A stretch of 64,000 bases of DNA, taken from assembly GCA_937868095.1 (NCBI GenBank), contig CALMLO010000041.1:96767-160766 (forward strand), given 5' to 3'. The DNA comes from an uncultured Phycisphaerales bacterium. GTDB lineage: Bacteria; Planctomycetota; Phycisphaerae; Sedimentisphaerales; Anaerohalosphaeraceae. The position numbers and the translations under genes were made by a program. Each line of letters starts with the position of its first letter. The stretch's first letter is position 1. Shown one piece after another: positions 9,777 to 19,260 of this stretch. A model generated the notes under the pieces. It was not told the origin of the DNA. It searched no databases and was given only the letters and a program-made list of their open reading frames with translations.

Positions 9777-10538
9777 ATGAGAAAACCGGCTTTTACATTG
9801 ATTGAACTGCTTGTCGTCATTGCCATTATTGCCCTGCTGCTGAGTATCCTGCTGCCTTCGCTGAAAATGGCTAAAGAGCATGCCGGACGTCTGACCTGCG
9901 CCGACCATTTGAAAACTCTTGGACAAGTTCTGCATATGTACGCTCAGGCCAGCCGCGATGCTTTACCGGAGACCTATTACACGGAGACCCGAACCGGCGG
10001 AGCCGCCACTTACTTTATCTTTACCGTCAATCCCCAGCAGCCGCCCAGCAAGCGAATCACGGCCAGCTATAATTTGGCTCCTTTATGGACGGAGGGATGG
10101 ATTGAGGATGGCGCTATTTTTTACTGTCCGAGCAATAAACGAACGGCCTTCAGCTATGAGGCCTATCTGGGACCGCAGGACTGGCCTTCTGTAGATCCGG
10201 CCTATGCCAATACGGACAATCCAAACGCTGTTCGGATTAGTTATTCTTATCTGCCCCAGTCGTCTCAGAAAAAGATGACGGTCGGCAGCAGGCAATTCCC
10301 TGCGGTCGCCAAGAAACTCTCGCAAACCCACCCCAGCCGGTCGATGTGCCTGGATGTTCTTCAGTCTCGCGAACGAATGTCGCACCTGCGGGGTGGATAT
10401 GCGGGTGCAAACCTTCTTTATTCAGATGGCAGCGTTCGTTTTCGCCAAAACCCAGAGGTCCTCGGCAAACAGATCTACGGCTCGGACCCGATGCAGGACC
10501 CTGAATTGTGGAGAACCATTGTACAGGGGCTCGAATAA
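9777..10538 (+). CDS. Type II secretion / type IV pilin-like pseudopilin (prepilin N-methylation signal)
   Basis: A 253-residue protein that starts [19 protein letters not shown], a textbook class III prepilin signal. Cleavage is expected before the F of FTLIE, leaving one long hydrophobic helix. The start at 9777 is chosen because it puts this signal at the N-terminus and falls two bases after the FecR stop. The rest is a planctomycete-type pseudopilin head ending with [10 protein letters not shown], the processing-associated motif often written H-x9-DG in this group (here the histidine is HLRGGYAG upstream). Such proteins are very numerous in Planctomycetes and most have no known partner. 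Within this operon it may help present or export the neighbouring secreted proteins. Confidence 0.85.
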   Translation: MRKPAFTLIELLVVIAIIALLLSILLPSLKMAKEHAGRLTCADHLKTLGQVLHMYAQASRDALPETYYTETRTGGAATYFIFTVNPQQPPSKRITASYNLAPLWTEGWIEDGAIFYCPSNKRTAFSYEAYLGPQDWPSVDPAYANTDNPNAVRISYSYLPQSSQKKMTVGSRQFPAVAKKLSQTHPSRSMCLDVLQSRERMSHLRGGYAGANLLYSDGSVRFRQNPEVLGKQIYGSDPMQDPELWRTIVQGLE

Positions 10539-10601
10539 CGGCCCGCAGGATGCAGAAACAACATTGGGAATCAGAATGAGTTGACGTGAACTTTATTTTG
10601 T

Positions 10602-10606
10602 GGAGG
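10602..10606 (+). promoter_or_regulatory. Ribosome binding site deciding the start of the CBM96/dockerin gene
   Basis: GGAGG lies eight bases before the ATG at 10615. A GTG at 10600 is in frame but overlaps the Shine-Dalgarno itself, so the ATG is preferred. Confidence 0.8.
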
Positions 10607-10614
10607 ATTCGGTT

Positions 10615-12645
10615 ATGAAAGTAAGACATTTGTGGTGTGGAATTGTTTTGTTGTGTTTAATGGGGCTCGCTGTCCGAGCAGAGGTAGTGGTTACCACTGA
10701 AGAGGGCAGCGGCGCGGACACGTACCTGACGAATGACAGTCAGCAAGGTCCGGACACTGTCACCGGCGGCGAAGAAAGAATTCGGGCATTTCGACAGGTA
10801 GCAAACAACCGCTCCAAGACAGGGTTTATCCGGTTTGACCTAAATGGGATTGACGGCGAACCTGACAACGCCATCATCACCTTCGATGCCACTCTTTTAA
10901 AAGGGGGCTCAAAATCCGTCGATGTATATGGGCTGATCGACGGCTCCGCCGACTTCTGGAATGAAAGCACAATCACCTACAACACAGCTCCATGTATGGT
11001 TCCGAATCCCCCGACAACTCTTGGAAATCATAAGTTCGTCGATGGAACCGTTGTTTCTCTTGGCACGCTGGCCACTCCAGCCCTGCCGGATGGTGTCGTG
11101 TATCCGGTACCCTTCTCTTCCACTACCACCGCCCTTCCTTTGGGAGATTTCCTCAAGAAGGACACCAACGGTTTTGTTACGTTTGTTTTCATCGGCACAG
11201 ACAATGAAACTGAAGTGGCATCCAAAGAACATGCCACCTTCAATCCGCCAATGCTGACTCTGCCCAATTGTTATGCCGTAAAGCGGGCATCGAATCCCGT
11301 CCCGGCCAACAATATAAAAGTTCTCATCAGCGAATATGACGTATTGAGCTGGACCAATCCCGAACCCAATCTTCCAGGCGGGGTTGTTACCTGTGATGTC
11401 TATTTTGGGGACAAAGAACCCAATGCCCTGCTTCCTCATTATGGACTTCCGCTGCTGGCAGCCGGCATAAGTGGCAATTCCGTGCTGATGCCTGCCCTCA
11501 GTACATACAAAACTTACTACTGGATGGTCGATACCTATGACACCAGCCGCGACCCGGAATATGTACAGGGCAAGGTGTGGACTTTCAACACCAACAACAG
11601 CGCTCCGGTTGTCAATGCCGGCCCGGACCAATATGTGTGGCTAAGCCGAACAATCATCGATACAACCAGCGACGCAGATACCTATCTCCGCGACGAAACC
11701 CCTCGAGGCAGCTACGAATTTATGGACATCCGCGGCGGCAATGTCGACTTTGCCGGCTATCTGCGGTTCAATCTTTCTGAACTGACTATGATGGGGCATG
11801 GAACAATTAAAGATGCTGTTCTGACGTTGACGGTTTCAGGCGGTGCGTCTCGCAATGACAACGCAACCAATGGCCGATTTGCTCTTTACGGCCTCAATAA
11901 TGTCGAGGGCAACACGCCCCAAAATTGGAGTGAAGCGACATTGATGGATACCAATGCCGGACAGGAATGGGACGGCACCCTGCCGATGACCACGGCGCTG
12001 AACAACGGCTGGATCACCGATCTGGACGATAACGTGTCCGGCATCTCTGAAGTGATCAGCGGAAACGGCAGCGTTGGCAATACAATCACAATCAGCGGGG
12101 CTCCTTTGGAAGCGTTCCTGCAAAGCCGAGTTGAAGACAACGGCCTGGTTACCTTTATCTTGGCCAACGACGACAGCGTCGATCGCGGATACGGCATTGG
12201 CACAAAAGAGAATGCGAATCTCGACTATCGTCCGAAATTGAAGCTGACCTATGTTCAGGAAGGCGAAGGAAGGGGTGATGCGGTTGTCACACTGAGTGGA
12301 ACAGTAACCGATGACGGCCTGCCGGCCGGGACATACACAGTCAAGTGGACCCAAGTCAGCGGGCCGGAAACGATAGCCATCGATCCGGATGACCAGATTG
12401 AAACAACGGTTACTCTCCCCTCCGCCGGCTGGTATGAATTCCAGCTGGAGGCCAACGATACGGAATTGACAGGTTCGGATACCGTCCGCATATACGTCGG
12501 TATCGATCCTTGCGATGCAGCCCACCAGGTGCCGGGATATACCCCCTACGCGGCAGACTTGAACGATGACTGCTTCGTGAACCTGAAAGACGTAGCCGTC
12601 ATGGCCTCACAATGGCTTAACTGCTCCAGTCTGATATGTCCATAA
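10615..12645 (+). CDS. Secreted protein with two CBM96/DNRLRE-like modules and a dockerin-like tail
   Basis: The 676-residue product has a signal peptide (about 1-22, ending VRA). Module 1 (about 22-225) opens with GSGADTYLTND and carries FIRFDLNGI and WNESTITYNTAP, the signature of CBM96/DNRLRE-type domains. An FN3-like segment follows (about 225-330, ending YYWMVDTYD). Module 2 (about 345-545) repeats the pattern with DADTYLRDE and GYLRFNLSEL. An Ig/PKD-like domain (about 550-628) precedes dockerin-like repeats (about 632-676: ADLNDDCFVNLKDVAVMASQW). No catalytic domain is seen, so it is probably a carbohydrate-binding or cell-surface adhesion protein. It shares module 1 with the PEP-CTERM gene immediately downstream. 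Confidence 0.8.
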   Translation: MKVRHLWCGIVLLCLMGLAVRAEVVVTTEEGSGADTYLTNDSQQGPDTVTGGEERIRAFRQVANNRSKTGFIRFDLNGIDGEPDNAIITFDATLLKGGSKSVDVYGLIDGSADFWNESTITYNTAPCMVPNPPTTLGNHKFVDGTVVSLGTLATPALPDGVVYPVPFSSTTTALPLGDFLKKDTNGFVTFVFIGTDNETEVASKEHATFNPPMLTLPNCYAVKRASNPVPANNIKVLISEYDVLSWTNPEPNLPGGVVTCDVYFGDKEPNALLPHYGLPLLAAGISGNSVLMPALSTYKTYYWMVDTYDTSRDPEYVQGKVWTFNTNNSAPVVNAGPDQYVWLSRTIIDTTSDADTYLRDETPRGSYEFMDIRGGNVDFAGYLRFNLSELTMMGHGTIKDAVLTLTVSGGASRNDNATNGRFALYGLNNVEGNTPQNWSEATLMDTNAGQEWDGTLPMTTALNNGWITDLDDNVSGISEVISGNGSVGNTITISGAPLEAFLQSRVEDNGLVTFILANDDSVDRGYGIGTKENANLDYRPKLKLTYVQEGEGRGDAVVTLSGTVTDDGLPAGTYTVKWTQVSGPETIAIDPDDQIETTVTLPSAGWYEFQLEANDTELTGSDTVRIYVGIDPCDAAHQVPGYTPYAADLNDDCFVNLKDVAVMASQWLNCSSLICP

Positions 12646-12660
12646 TCTTTGCCCCATTTG

Positions 12661-12700
12661 CTTCTCAGGGCAGGTCGGCTGATCTGCCCTGAGAAGTTTC
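12661..12700 (+). terminator. Strong hairpin after the dockerin gene
   Basis: A perfect 13-bp stem (12661-12673 with 12684-12696) with a 10-base loop is followed by TTTCTTG. It lies 15 bases after the stop of the dockerin gene and before the PEP-CTERM gene, so the latter probably has its own promoter or relies on partial read-through. Confidence 0.8.
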
Positions 12701-12761
12701 TTGCGTGTGTGAAGTGTGAGAGTGTGAATTAGAGTTAGAAACCGAAATATGAAAAATTTTT

Positions 12762-12766
12762 GGAGG
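12762..12766 (+). promoter_or_regulatory. Ribosome binding site deciding the start of the PEP-CTERM gene
   Basis: GGAGG is six bases before the ATG at 12773. The in-frame ATG at 12749 has no such site and would place an unlikely MKNFWRLV extension before the signal peptide. Confidence 0.8.
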
Positions 12767-12772
12767 TTGGTT

Positions 12773-13525
12773 ATGGAAAGAAAAGTACTTTATGTTTTGA
12801 TGCTGCTGCTGATCGGTTTAGCCGGCATCTCCGAGGCATTGGTAATCACCACAGAGTATGGAAGCGGAGCCGATACCTATATCGGCAATGACACACAGGT
12901 CAGATCCACATCCACAGCAGGAGCAAGTGCTTCCGAACTCCGCAGCCGCTACAACGGCGGCGGTTCCCGGTTTCAATGCACGTATCTGCGATTTGACTTA
13001 AGCGAGGTCCCGTCCGAAACCACTTTTGTCGGCGCCTTCCTCCAGCTGGAAGCCACCTACATCAAGAGCTCAACCGGCAGACGGCTGGACATCTATGGCT
13101 TGGTCGATGAGTCGCTCGACGAGTGGACCGAATCGGCTCTTTGCTATCAAAATGCCCCCGGAATGCTGCAGCCGGCAAGTGGGTGGGACAGCGGAAATTA
13201 TTTGCTCGATGAAAGCAAATTAGTCTGGCTGGGCTTTCTGACAACTCCCGGTACCGGCGGAGGAACCCCAACGTATCCGATACCTTTCAGTTCCAACACC
13301 ACGGATTTGGGAACGCTGTTCAGCAAGTTCCTTGCTTCGGATACAAACAAACTGGTTACGCTGGTAATTATTAATTCCACCGGCACCAACTCAATTAACT
13401 GTGAAGATAAATTTGCTTCCAAGGAACACGCTACCTATGCGGCACCGACTCTGGTGATTCCGGAACCGGCAACTCTGGTATTGGCAGGTTTGGGAGGTTT
13501 GATTTCACTTCGGCGACGCGGATAA
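12773..13525 (+). CDS. PEP-CTERM-anchored protein with a CBM96/DNRLRE-like module
   Basis: The 250-residue product has a signal peptide (about 1-23), one DNRLRE-like module opening GSGADTYIGND, and the same internal landmarks as module 1 of the preceding gene (YLRFDLSEV, DEWTESALCYQNAPG, FASKEHATYAAPTL). The C-terminus is a PEP-CTERM sorting signal: IPEPATLVLAG, a hydrophobic stretch and RRRG. Such tails are recognised by an EpsH-type exosortase in bacteria that make exopolysaccharide. No exosortase gene is present in the window. The gene shares a convergent terminator with the GH97 gene. Function beyond surface or matrix binding is not known. Confidence 0.88.
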   Translation: MERKVLYVLMLLLIGLAGISEALVITTEYGSGADTYIGNDTQVRSTSTAGASASELRSRYNGGGSRFQCTYLRFDLSEVPSETTFVGAFLQLEATYIKSSTGRRLDIYGLVDESLDEWTESALCYQNAPGMLQPASGWDSGNYLLDESKLVWLGFLTTPGTGGGTPTYPIPFSSNTTDLGTLFSKFLASDTNKLVTLVIINSTGTNSINCEDKFASKEHATYAAPTLVIPEPATLVLAGLGGLISLRRRG

Positions 13526-13546
13526 TCCCCCACCGCGTACAGAAAA

Positions 13547-13580
13547 GGGGAACTCGCTGAATAACGGCGAGTTCTCCTTT
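13547..13580. terminator. Bidirectional terminator between convergent genes
   Basis: An 11-bp stem (13547-13557 with 13567-13577, one G-T pair) has TTT on the plus side and AAAA (TTTT on the minus side) at 13543-13546. It can end the PEP-CTERM gene from the left and the GH97 operon from the right. Confidence 0.8.
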
Positions 13581-13602
13581 TATTGTTAAAACACACCTTC
13601 AC

Positions 13603-15561
13603 TCAGTCTGCAATCGGATACAAAACAAATCCCCCTTGCGGCTGCAGTGTGATTTCCATCTTCCGAACCTCCGCCGCTGATACTTCTTTGGCTTCCAATT
13701 GGTCCGGCTGTGAGCTGTCCGTAATCAGAATCCCTCGGAAATCTTCCTGCAAAAACGACAAATCCAGCGTGAGAGTTTTGTTTTTCGCTTCGCCGTTAAT
13801 GCCCGCTGCAAACCACCTGCCGTTCTTCTGCCGTGCCAATACAACTTCTTTGGCCGGATAGCCGCAGACAAACCGCGTTTGATCCCAGCAGGTTGGAATT
13901 ATTTTGAAATACTCAACCGCAAACGGCGGCAGCGATGCCGCCTCAAAGGGTGCCAGCCCGAAATGCTGAATGCCCGATTCAAAAATCACCGGCAGGGCCA
14001 TCTCGAAAGCCGGCGTCGTAACCCGCTGCACCCCGCGAATACGGCGGCTCATTACAACCGGCGTAAAATCCATCGAAGCCGCAACATTGCGTGCAAACGG
14101 CAAAACACAGCAATGTTCGGCCTGCTTGTCCATATTCCGCTGGTCAAAGGTACAGTATTCCATTCCCATCACGGCTTCGGTTGTTACCAAATTGGGCCAG
14201 GTGCGCTGCCAGCCGCGCGGCAGGGTAGCCCCATGGAAATTGACCAGCAAATGATGCTGAGCCGCATCTTTAAGAATCTCCAGATACAGCTGCATCGTGG
14301 CCTGCTTGTCGCCGCCGAAGAAATCCACTTTGATGCCCCGAATACCCATCTGGGCAAGGCGCGTCATCTCTTCCTGACGCACCTGAGGCAGGTGCATCCG
14401 GTTCTTCGGCGTCATCGGCGCCGTATTCCAGTCTCCGTTGGAATTATACCACAAAATCAGTCCCACCCCTCTTTCGTCCGCCTGGCGGGCCAGTTCGGCA
14501 ACCTTTTCATAACCGACAATTCGATCCCAGTCGGCATCGACAAGCATATATTCCCAGCCGAGTTTGCAAGCCATCTCCAGATACTCCTGCAAATACGGCA
14601 GCTTCGTCCCCTCCGTATCATACCGCAGCCAGCTCCATGCCGCCCGTCCGGGCTTTACAAAAGAAAGATCCTGAATTTTCGAAGGAGAAGCCAAATCCGT
14701 CGCCAGCGTTGACTGGACAATTGCATCCAGCCCTTGTCCGACGATAACCAGCCGCCACGGCGTCGAAAACGGAACCACCGCCGAGGGAGCAACAGGATCC
14801 TGAGGTCCGCGATGCTCGTTGGGCTGCGGAAAGGCAATTCGATAGACGCCGCCGTCCGAATGCTGTCCCAGCCGACAACCGCAGTAATTCTCATCCACAT
14901 CTGTCTCGCTTAAAAGCACCCAGCCGTCATCTTTTACCCGAAACAAAGCAGGAAAGGCCCACCCGGCAGAATAAGGCGAAGGAAGTCCCACGGGCTTCTC
15001 TATCTCGTAATGGGATTCATAAGAAGGAAAGGTCTTTTCCCATCCGGTTTTGGAGTCATGCAACGGATGAAGCCAACTGACCGTTCCCGCCGGAAAAGCA
15101 AAGCCCGTCGCCTCCCGCTCAACCGTCAGCCGTTGCCCCGTCGGGGCCGGAAAATGGTATCGGAAGGCAAGCCCATCGTTAGAAACCTGAAAAAGAATCT
15201 CCACCGTCCGCCCTTGCGGATTTTCCAATGTCGCGATTCGCCGATGAGCCTGATAGCGGATTTGGCTTTTTTTGCCAAGCGGCATCGTGTAATCATTCAA
15301 AACTATTTCCATCTTTGAAAAGCCCTTCAGGGTCAGATTTTCTGTAAAATCTGCGTCCGCACAAACCAATCCCAGCGGAGACTTAACCAGCAGCGGCTTC
15401 TCGTTAAGCCGCAGGGTATAAAAAGGTCTTCCATCCTCCAGAAAGAACTCTGCCTTCACCCGCCCATCGGGACTTGCAACCGTATTTATCTGAGCCATGA
15501 CTGAACCTGCCTGCCAAAAAAGAACCGCCATTATCAGAAACTGTTTTCGATACGATTTCAT
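13603..15561 (-). CDS. GH97 glycoside hydrolase (alpha-glucosidase/alpha-galactosidase type), secreted
   Basis: The product is 652 residues from the ATG at 15561, which has AGGGAG seven bases upstream and begins a signal peptide (MKSYRKQFLIMAVLFWQAG). An alternative start 11 codons earlier lacks this. The N-terminal beta-super-sandwich (about 25-280) opens SPDGRVKAEFFLEDGRP, as in GH97. The catalytic (beta/alpha)8 barrel (about 285-550) has MLVDADWD and GIKVDFFGGDKQ, where the Asp near residue 412 is the candidate nucleophile of retaining members. A C-terminal beta-domain ends QGGFVLYPIAD. GH97 enzymes act on alpha-glucosides or alpha-galactosides; the KVDFF aspartate favours a retaining, galactosidase-like member, with modest certainty. 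It is downstream of the GH2 gene, 33 bases away. Confidence 0.9.
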   Translation of the reverse strand: MKSYRKQFLIMAVLFWQAGSVMAQINTVASPDGRVKAEFFLEDGRPFYTLRLNEKPLLVKSPLGLVCADADFTENLTLKGFSKMEIVLNDYTMPLGKKSQIRYQAHRRIATLENPQGRTVEILFQVSNDGLAFRYHFPAPTGQRLTVEREATGFAFPAGTVSWLHPLHDSKTGWEKTFPSYESHYEIEKPVGLPSPYSAGWAFPALFRVKDDGWVLLSETDVDENYCGCRLGQHSDGGVYRIAFPQPNEHRGPQDPVAPSAVVPFSTPWRLVIVGQGLDAIVQSTLATDLASPSKIQDLSFVKPGRAAWSWLRYDTEGTKLPYLQEYLEMACKLGWEYMLVDADWDRIVGYEKVAELARQADERGVGLILWYNSNGDWNTAPMTPKNRMHLPQVRQEEMTRLAQMGIRGIKVDFFGGDKQATMQLYLEILKDAAQHHLLVNFHGATLPRGWQRTWPNLVTTEAVMGMEYCTFDQRNMDKQAEHCCVLPFARNVAASMDFTPVVMSRRIRGVQRVTTPAFEMALPVIFESGIQHFGLAPFEAASLPPFAVEYFKIIPTCWDQTRFVCGYPAKEVVLARQKNGRWFAAGINGEAKNKTLTLDLSFLQEDFRGILITDSSQPDQLEAKEVSAAEVRKMEITLQPQGGFVLYPIAD

Positions 15562-15594
15562 AAGCACTCCCTGTACAAACATTCTTTTGGACAA

Positions 15595-18500
15595 TTAATC
15601 GACATTGCCGCCCTCAAACATTTCTTCTGTAGCCGTCTGGGCCTTTTTATACACTGCCGGCTTCTGAGGCCGCTCCGCATCCGGTGTTTCTTCAGCTGCA
15701 ACCACTGCTATCTCCGCAACTGAAGCAGTCCGATCGTTTCCGAAACCGGAAAGAGCGCGAATTTTTAGATGCCCTGCCCGGACAACTTGCCCAAAGTCGA
15801 TTTCCTGAGGATGGAATGTTGATTCCAGTCGCCCTCTATGAGGTTCCGACCACACAAGACCATCATCGCTGAAGCAAATTTCATACTCGCAAATATCCCC
15901 CTCATGCTCGCGATGATCCTGCCGGTTCATCCAAACCAACCCTTGCATAGACACAGGCGCAGCAAAGCGGACAGTCAGTTCGTAAGGATGCTGTTTCTCC
16001 CGGCCGGCTCTCCCTGTAAACCAATAGGTGTTTGGGTTGCCGTCAATCACATTAGAAGCGGGGTTGCGTTCGGCCTGCCATTCGGTGTGAATTTCTGCGC
16101 CCAGTTTCATCATAATTTGATTGTCAAAAAGCAGCCCTTGCAATTGTTCAATGGAAACAGAGGCCTTCGGGTCAAATTTCTCGCCATTCATATACTTGAC
16201 CAAACTGTATCGCAATTGGCGAGCCGACGGACGCTGCTCAAGATTACTCTCGAGGTCCGCCGCACAAACCAGCAGTTTGCCCTCTCCGACCCGACACTCA
16301 AAAATCGCCGCCAAGGGGTAATTGCGATGCCAGTCGTCGATAACCTGAACAATCGGCTCCAACTCAGCCAGCAAAGCACCTATATGAATCGCTCGACAGG
16401 CCGGCTGAAAGACATTCTCCCACTGCCAGTCGTAATAATAGTCTGTCACAAACCCTGCCAGTGCCGGATGCTGCGGGTCGCAAAGAATCCCTAAGAAACG
16501 TTCCCAGTTTGGCCCCATCAGCCGGTTCCAGAATATCGGAAGTCGGCCAATGGGCGGACTTTCCCATCGCAGCTGATTGTAATGCGGCATCCAAAGCACC
16601 TTGCCCCCCTTCTTGAGCATTTCAAATGCCTCTGTCTGAGAGCGGGTAATTAAAACATCTGCCTGCGGCTGGCTGAGCCGGGTGGGATAAACCCAAAACT
16701 TCCAGTCATTTTCAAAAGAAGTTCCAGACAAACCAACCACGAATCGATACTCTGCCGGTGCCGCCAGTTTCGACAGGTCTGCTGCCGCCTTCCCGCAAGG
16801 CAAAGCACTGCCCAACTCAATCCTGTCAACGGTCCAGCCGCCTTCCTGACATATGCGATCGTTCTTATCTATAATCCGCCAATAGAGCCCCGCCTTCTCA
16901 AGGGGATTCTGACCATAATGGGCAATCTGAATCTCCGGTTCAAAATTATCCTCTGAAGTAAATATCCTTTTTTTCAGCACTGCCAGCGGAACCGTCTCGT
17001 TGCAAAATCTTCGCCATTGCGAGGCGGAAATATAACCTTTCTGGTCCCAGAAAGCATCCAGCACGCCGACCAGGGCGGTTCCCTGTCCGAGATAATCATG
17101 CAAATCAAGCAGCTGAAAGCCCGCCAGACCAGCCGTTCGAAGGTTTGCCTCAATTTCCTCCTTATAACAAGCCGCCTGGAAGTGCCCGGAAGCAAGGGCA
17201 AACTGCTCGTTCTTTCCGAGCAATCCGGCCTGGGCAGCAGAATCCCTGAAAATCTCATAATTGCCCGGCCGCAGATAGCCGGTAAACTTGGGGATAATGT
17301 CAAAATCCGGATAGGCACACCATTGACCCAGCTCATGAACGATAATTGGAACATTGACTCCCCGAACCGACTCCAGATAGTTTCCGCCAAACCAGGCGCG
17401 GTTGCCTCGGACAGGACGTAAACCGACTCGATGCACCGCCAGATAATCCGCCCCTTCTACGGGCCCGGGCTCATCGATCAGCGGCCAGCCGGTACCGGTT
17501 GTATAAAGCCGCCGGGGGTCCTTCTCCCGATAAAACTGGACCCATTTCGGAAGGGATTCTTTCCATCGCCCTGCCGGCTCATTGCTTGGAGAAAACAAGA
17601 CAAATGATGGATGGTTTCCGTACGCACGGAGCATTCGCTCGCTCTCTTCGTAAAGCCGCTGCTCCATCGCCGTACCCGGGCTGATGGCATTCCACATTCC
17701 CGCTTCCGGCTGAAGGTAAAAACCAATCTCATCGGCGGCCTCAAAAGCGGCCTCAGGAGGACAGAAGGAGTGAAAGCGCATATGATTCAGACCCCATTCT
17801 TTGCAGGTTTGAAAAAGTCCGCGCCAGTATTCCACATCCGTCGCCGGATAGCCGGTCAGCGGAAAATCCCCGCCCGAATGGGTTCCTCGAAAATGGCTCC
17901 TGCGTCCATTAACCAGCAGATCGCAGCCATCTGTGCTGATTTGCCGCAGTCCGAATCGAATCTCTTTGCGGTCATCTGCATTTTTCCCTTTCAATTTAAC
18001 CGTCAATCGGTGAAGGACGGGGTTAAATTCATCCCACAAAGCAGCATTCTTGCCGAGCGGCACGGTCAGTTCCGCTTGTCCGCCTTCCGCCGTCCAGCTA
18101 ACCGGCACCTGTACCTTCTCTGCCGTGAGCGTCCCTTTTCCTGCCTGAGAGGTGATGTTGCCGATTTGGACCTTCAACCGAACGGATTTGTTCTGAATAT
18201 CCGGAAACGCCTGCACATCATCAAGCCAGACCGGCGCAGTAGAAATCATTTCGATTCGGCCCGCAATACCATTCCAGGTGCTTCCCAGCGAATCCGAGAC
18301 ACTGTGGGCATCAGGCCGATAATCCATCAGCATCCGATTGTCCAGACGAATTGTCAGCCAATGAGTACCGACCATGAGGATTCCCAAGTCAAAAGAATGA
18401 GGGGCCACCAAAGAGTCGCCCGAACCAATCTGCCGATTATCGAGCCAGACAGTGGACAGCCAGCGTGTCCGCTCCAGAAACAGAACAACCCGCCTCCCCT

Positions 18501-18912
18501 TCCATTTCTTAGGAATCTCAACATCCCGCTGGTACCAGGCCGGCCCAAGATAATGCCGAGGCGGCTGCGAAAGAAATGGAACCTTCACATCCCCTTCTGC
18601 ATACTTTCGATACTCCCTCCTTAAATACCAGAATCGGTCATAAAGAGACAAAACCCAAGGGGTTTCCTTGCTGATAGGATTGCCAAAACCCTGTGATTGG
18701 AGAATGCCGGGCAGACAAATCTCCTCCGTCAGATTCTGAAGATACCATTGCTCTTGAAGCCCCACATCCTGCGGGTCTAAAGCAAACTGCCACTTCCCTT
18801 CCAGCGAAAGAACAGGATAACTATCTGCTCGTGCAAATCCGCTAATAAGAAAGGAAAGAAAAATGAACAAAATGGTTGTCTTTTGGTTCTCCCTGCCCAA
18901 TCGCATCCCCAT
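15595..18912 (-). CDS. GH2 family beta-glycosidase with C-terminal discoidin (F5/8-type) domain
   Basis: An 1105-residue secreted protein, signal peptide about 1-29. A sugar-binding jelly-roll (about 35-220) and Ig-like domain (about 225-320) lead into the GH2 barrel with LLVNGRRSHFRGTHSGGD. The acid/base glutamate is in FSPSNEPAG (about 444) and the nucleophile in VHELGQW (about 527). A region after about 620 resembles an Ig/jelly-roll insert, and the C-terminus (about 930-1075) is a discoidin domain with NVIDGNPNTYWFTG. GH2 members include galactosidases, mannosidases, glucuronidases and arabinosidases; the substrate is not set by this sequence. Two ATGs (18912, 18906) are possible, and the second has better spacing from AGGGAG. 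It leads the operon with GH97. Confidence 0.88.
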   Translation of the reverse strand: MGMRLGRENQKTTILFIFLSFLISGFARADSYPVLSLEGKWQFALDPQDVGLQEQWYLQNLTEEICLPGILQSQGFGNPISKETPWVLSLYDRFWYLRREYRKYAEGDVKVPFLSQPPRHYLGPAWYQRDVEIPKKWKGRRVVLFLERTRWLSTVWLDNRQIGSGDSLVAPHSFDLGILMVGTHWLTIRLDNRMLMDYRPDAHSVSDSLGSTWNGIAGRIEMISTAPVWLDDVQAFPDIQNKSVRLKVQIGNITSQAGKGTLTAEKVQVPVSWTAEGGQAELTVPLGKNAALWDEFNPVLHRLTVKLKGKNADDRKEIRFGLRQISTDGCDLLVNGRRSHFRGTHSGGDFPLTGYPATDVEYWRGLFQTCKEWGLNHMRFHSFCPPEAAFEAADEIGFYLQPEAGMWNAISPGTAMEQRLYEESERMLRAYGNHPSFVLFSPSNEPAGRWKESLPKWVQFYREKDPRRLYTTGTGWPLIDEPGPVEGADYLAVHRVGLRPVRGNRAWFGGNYLESVRGVNVPIIVHELGQWCAYPDFDIIPKFTGYLRPGNYEIFRDSAAQAGLLGKNEQFALASGHFQAACYKEEIEANLRTAGLAGFQLLDLHDYLGQGTALVGVLDAFWDQKGYISASQWRRFCNETVPLAVLKKRIFTSEDNFEPEIQIAHYGQNPLEKAGLYWRIIDKNDRICQEGGWTVDRIELGSALPCGKAAADLSKLAAPAEYRFVVGLSGTSFENDWKFWVYPTRLSQPQADVLITRSQTEAFEMLKKGGKVLWMPHYNQLRWESPPIGRLPIFWNRLMGPNWERFLGILCDPQHPALAGFVTDYYYDWQWENVFQPACRAIHIGALLAELEPIVQVIDDWHRNYPLAAIFECRVGEGKLLVCAADLESNLEQRPSARQLRYSLVKYMNGEKFDPKASVSIEQLQGLLFDNQIMMKLGAEIHTEWQAERNPASNVIDGNPNTYWFTGRAGREKQHPYELTVRFAAPVSMQGLVWMNRQDHREHEGDICEYEICFSDDGLVWSEPHRGRLESTFHPQEIDFGQVVRAGHLKIRALSGFGNDRTASVAEIAVVAAEETPDAERPQKPAVYKKAQTATEEMFEGGNVD

Positions 18913-19260
18913 TTCTCCCTAATCTGAATCCAGATAATCTATTATTTCCCCTGATTTGCCGGCAGATATTTTAACTCGAAAAAGGCAAAAAGCCAGTGCG
19001 AACAAGACAAAGTTGAAAAACAACACATTGTCCATATAGAGGACATAAAAAATCTTCGAAATCTCTCCCTTTGAGGCAATTTTTTCTATACAAAAGGGGC
19101 AAAAAATTATACAATTATATAGTTAGTTGCTTTCTTGAAAACAGCTATTCAAGATGTGGGGAAAGTTGCCGTTTGTTAAGGTTAAGTTCAAATCTGCCGA
19201 TATAAGGTAAGTATCCAAAAACTATCCTTTTTCTCATCTAAGATAAGATAGGAGGGTTTT
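18913..19260. other. Divergent intergenic region between the GH2 and CotH/LTD genes
   Basis: A 348-base AT-rich stretch with A and T tracts (19040-19130). It must hold promoters for both flanking genes, but I found no -35/-10 pair with standard spacing that I would trust. The last bases contain AGGAGG at 19250-19255, the ribosome binding site of the CotH gene. Confidence 0.6.
19134..19153. repeat. Short inverted repeat, possible operator
   Basis: CTTGAA (19134-19139) and TTCAAG (19148-19153) form a perfect 6-8-6 palindrome about 110 bases upstream of the CotH gene and about 220 upstream of GH2. It could bind a dimeric regulator, but arms this short arise by chance in AT-rich DNA. Confidence 0.25.
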
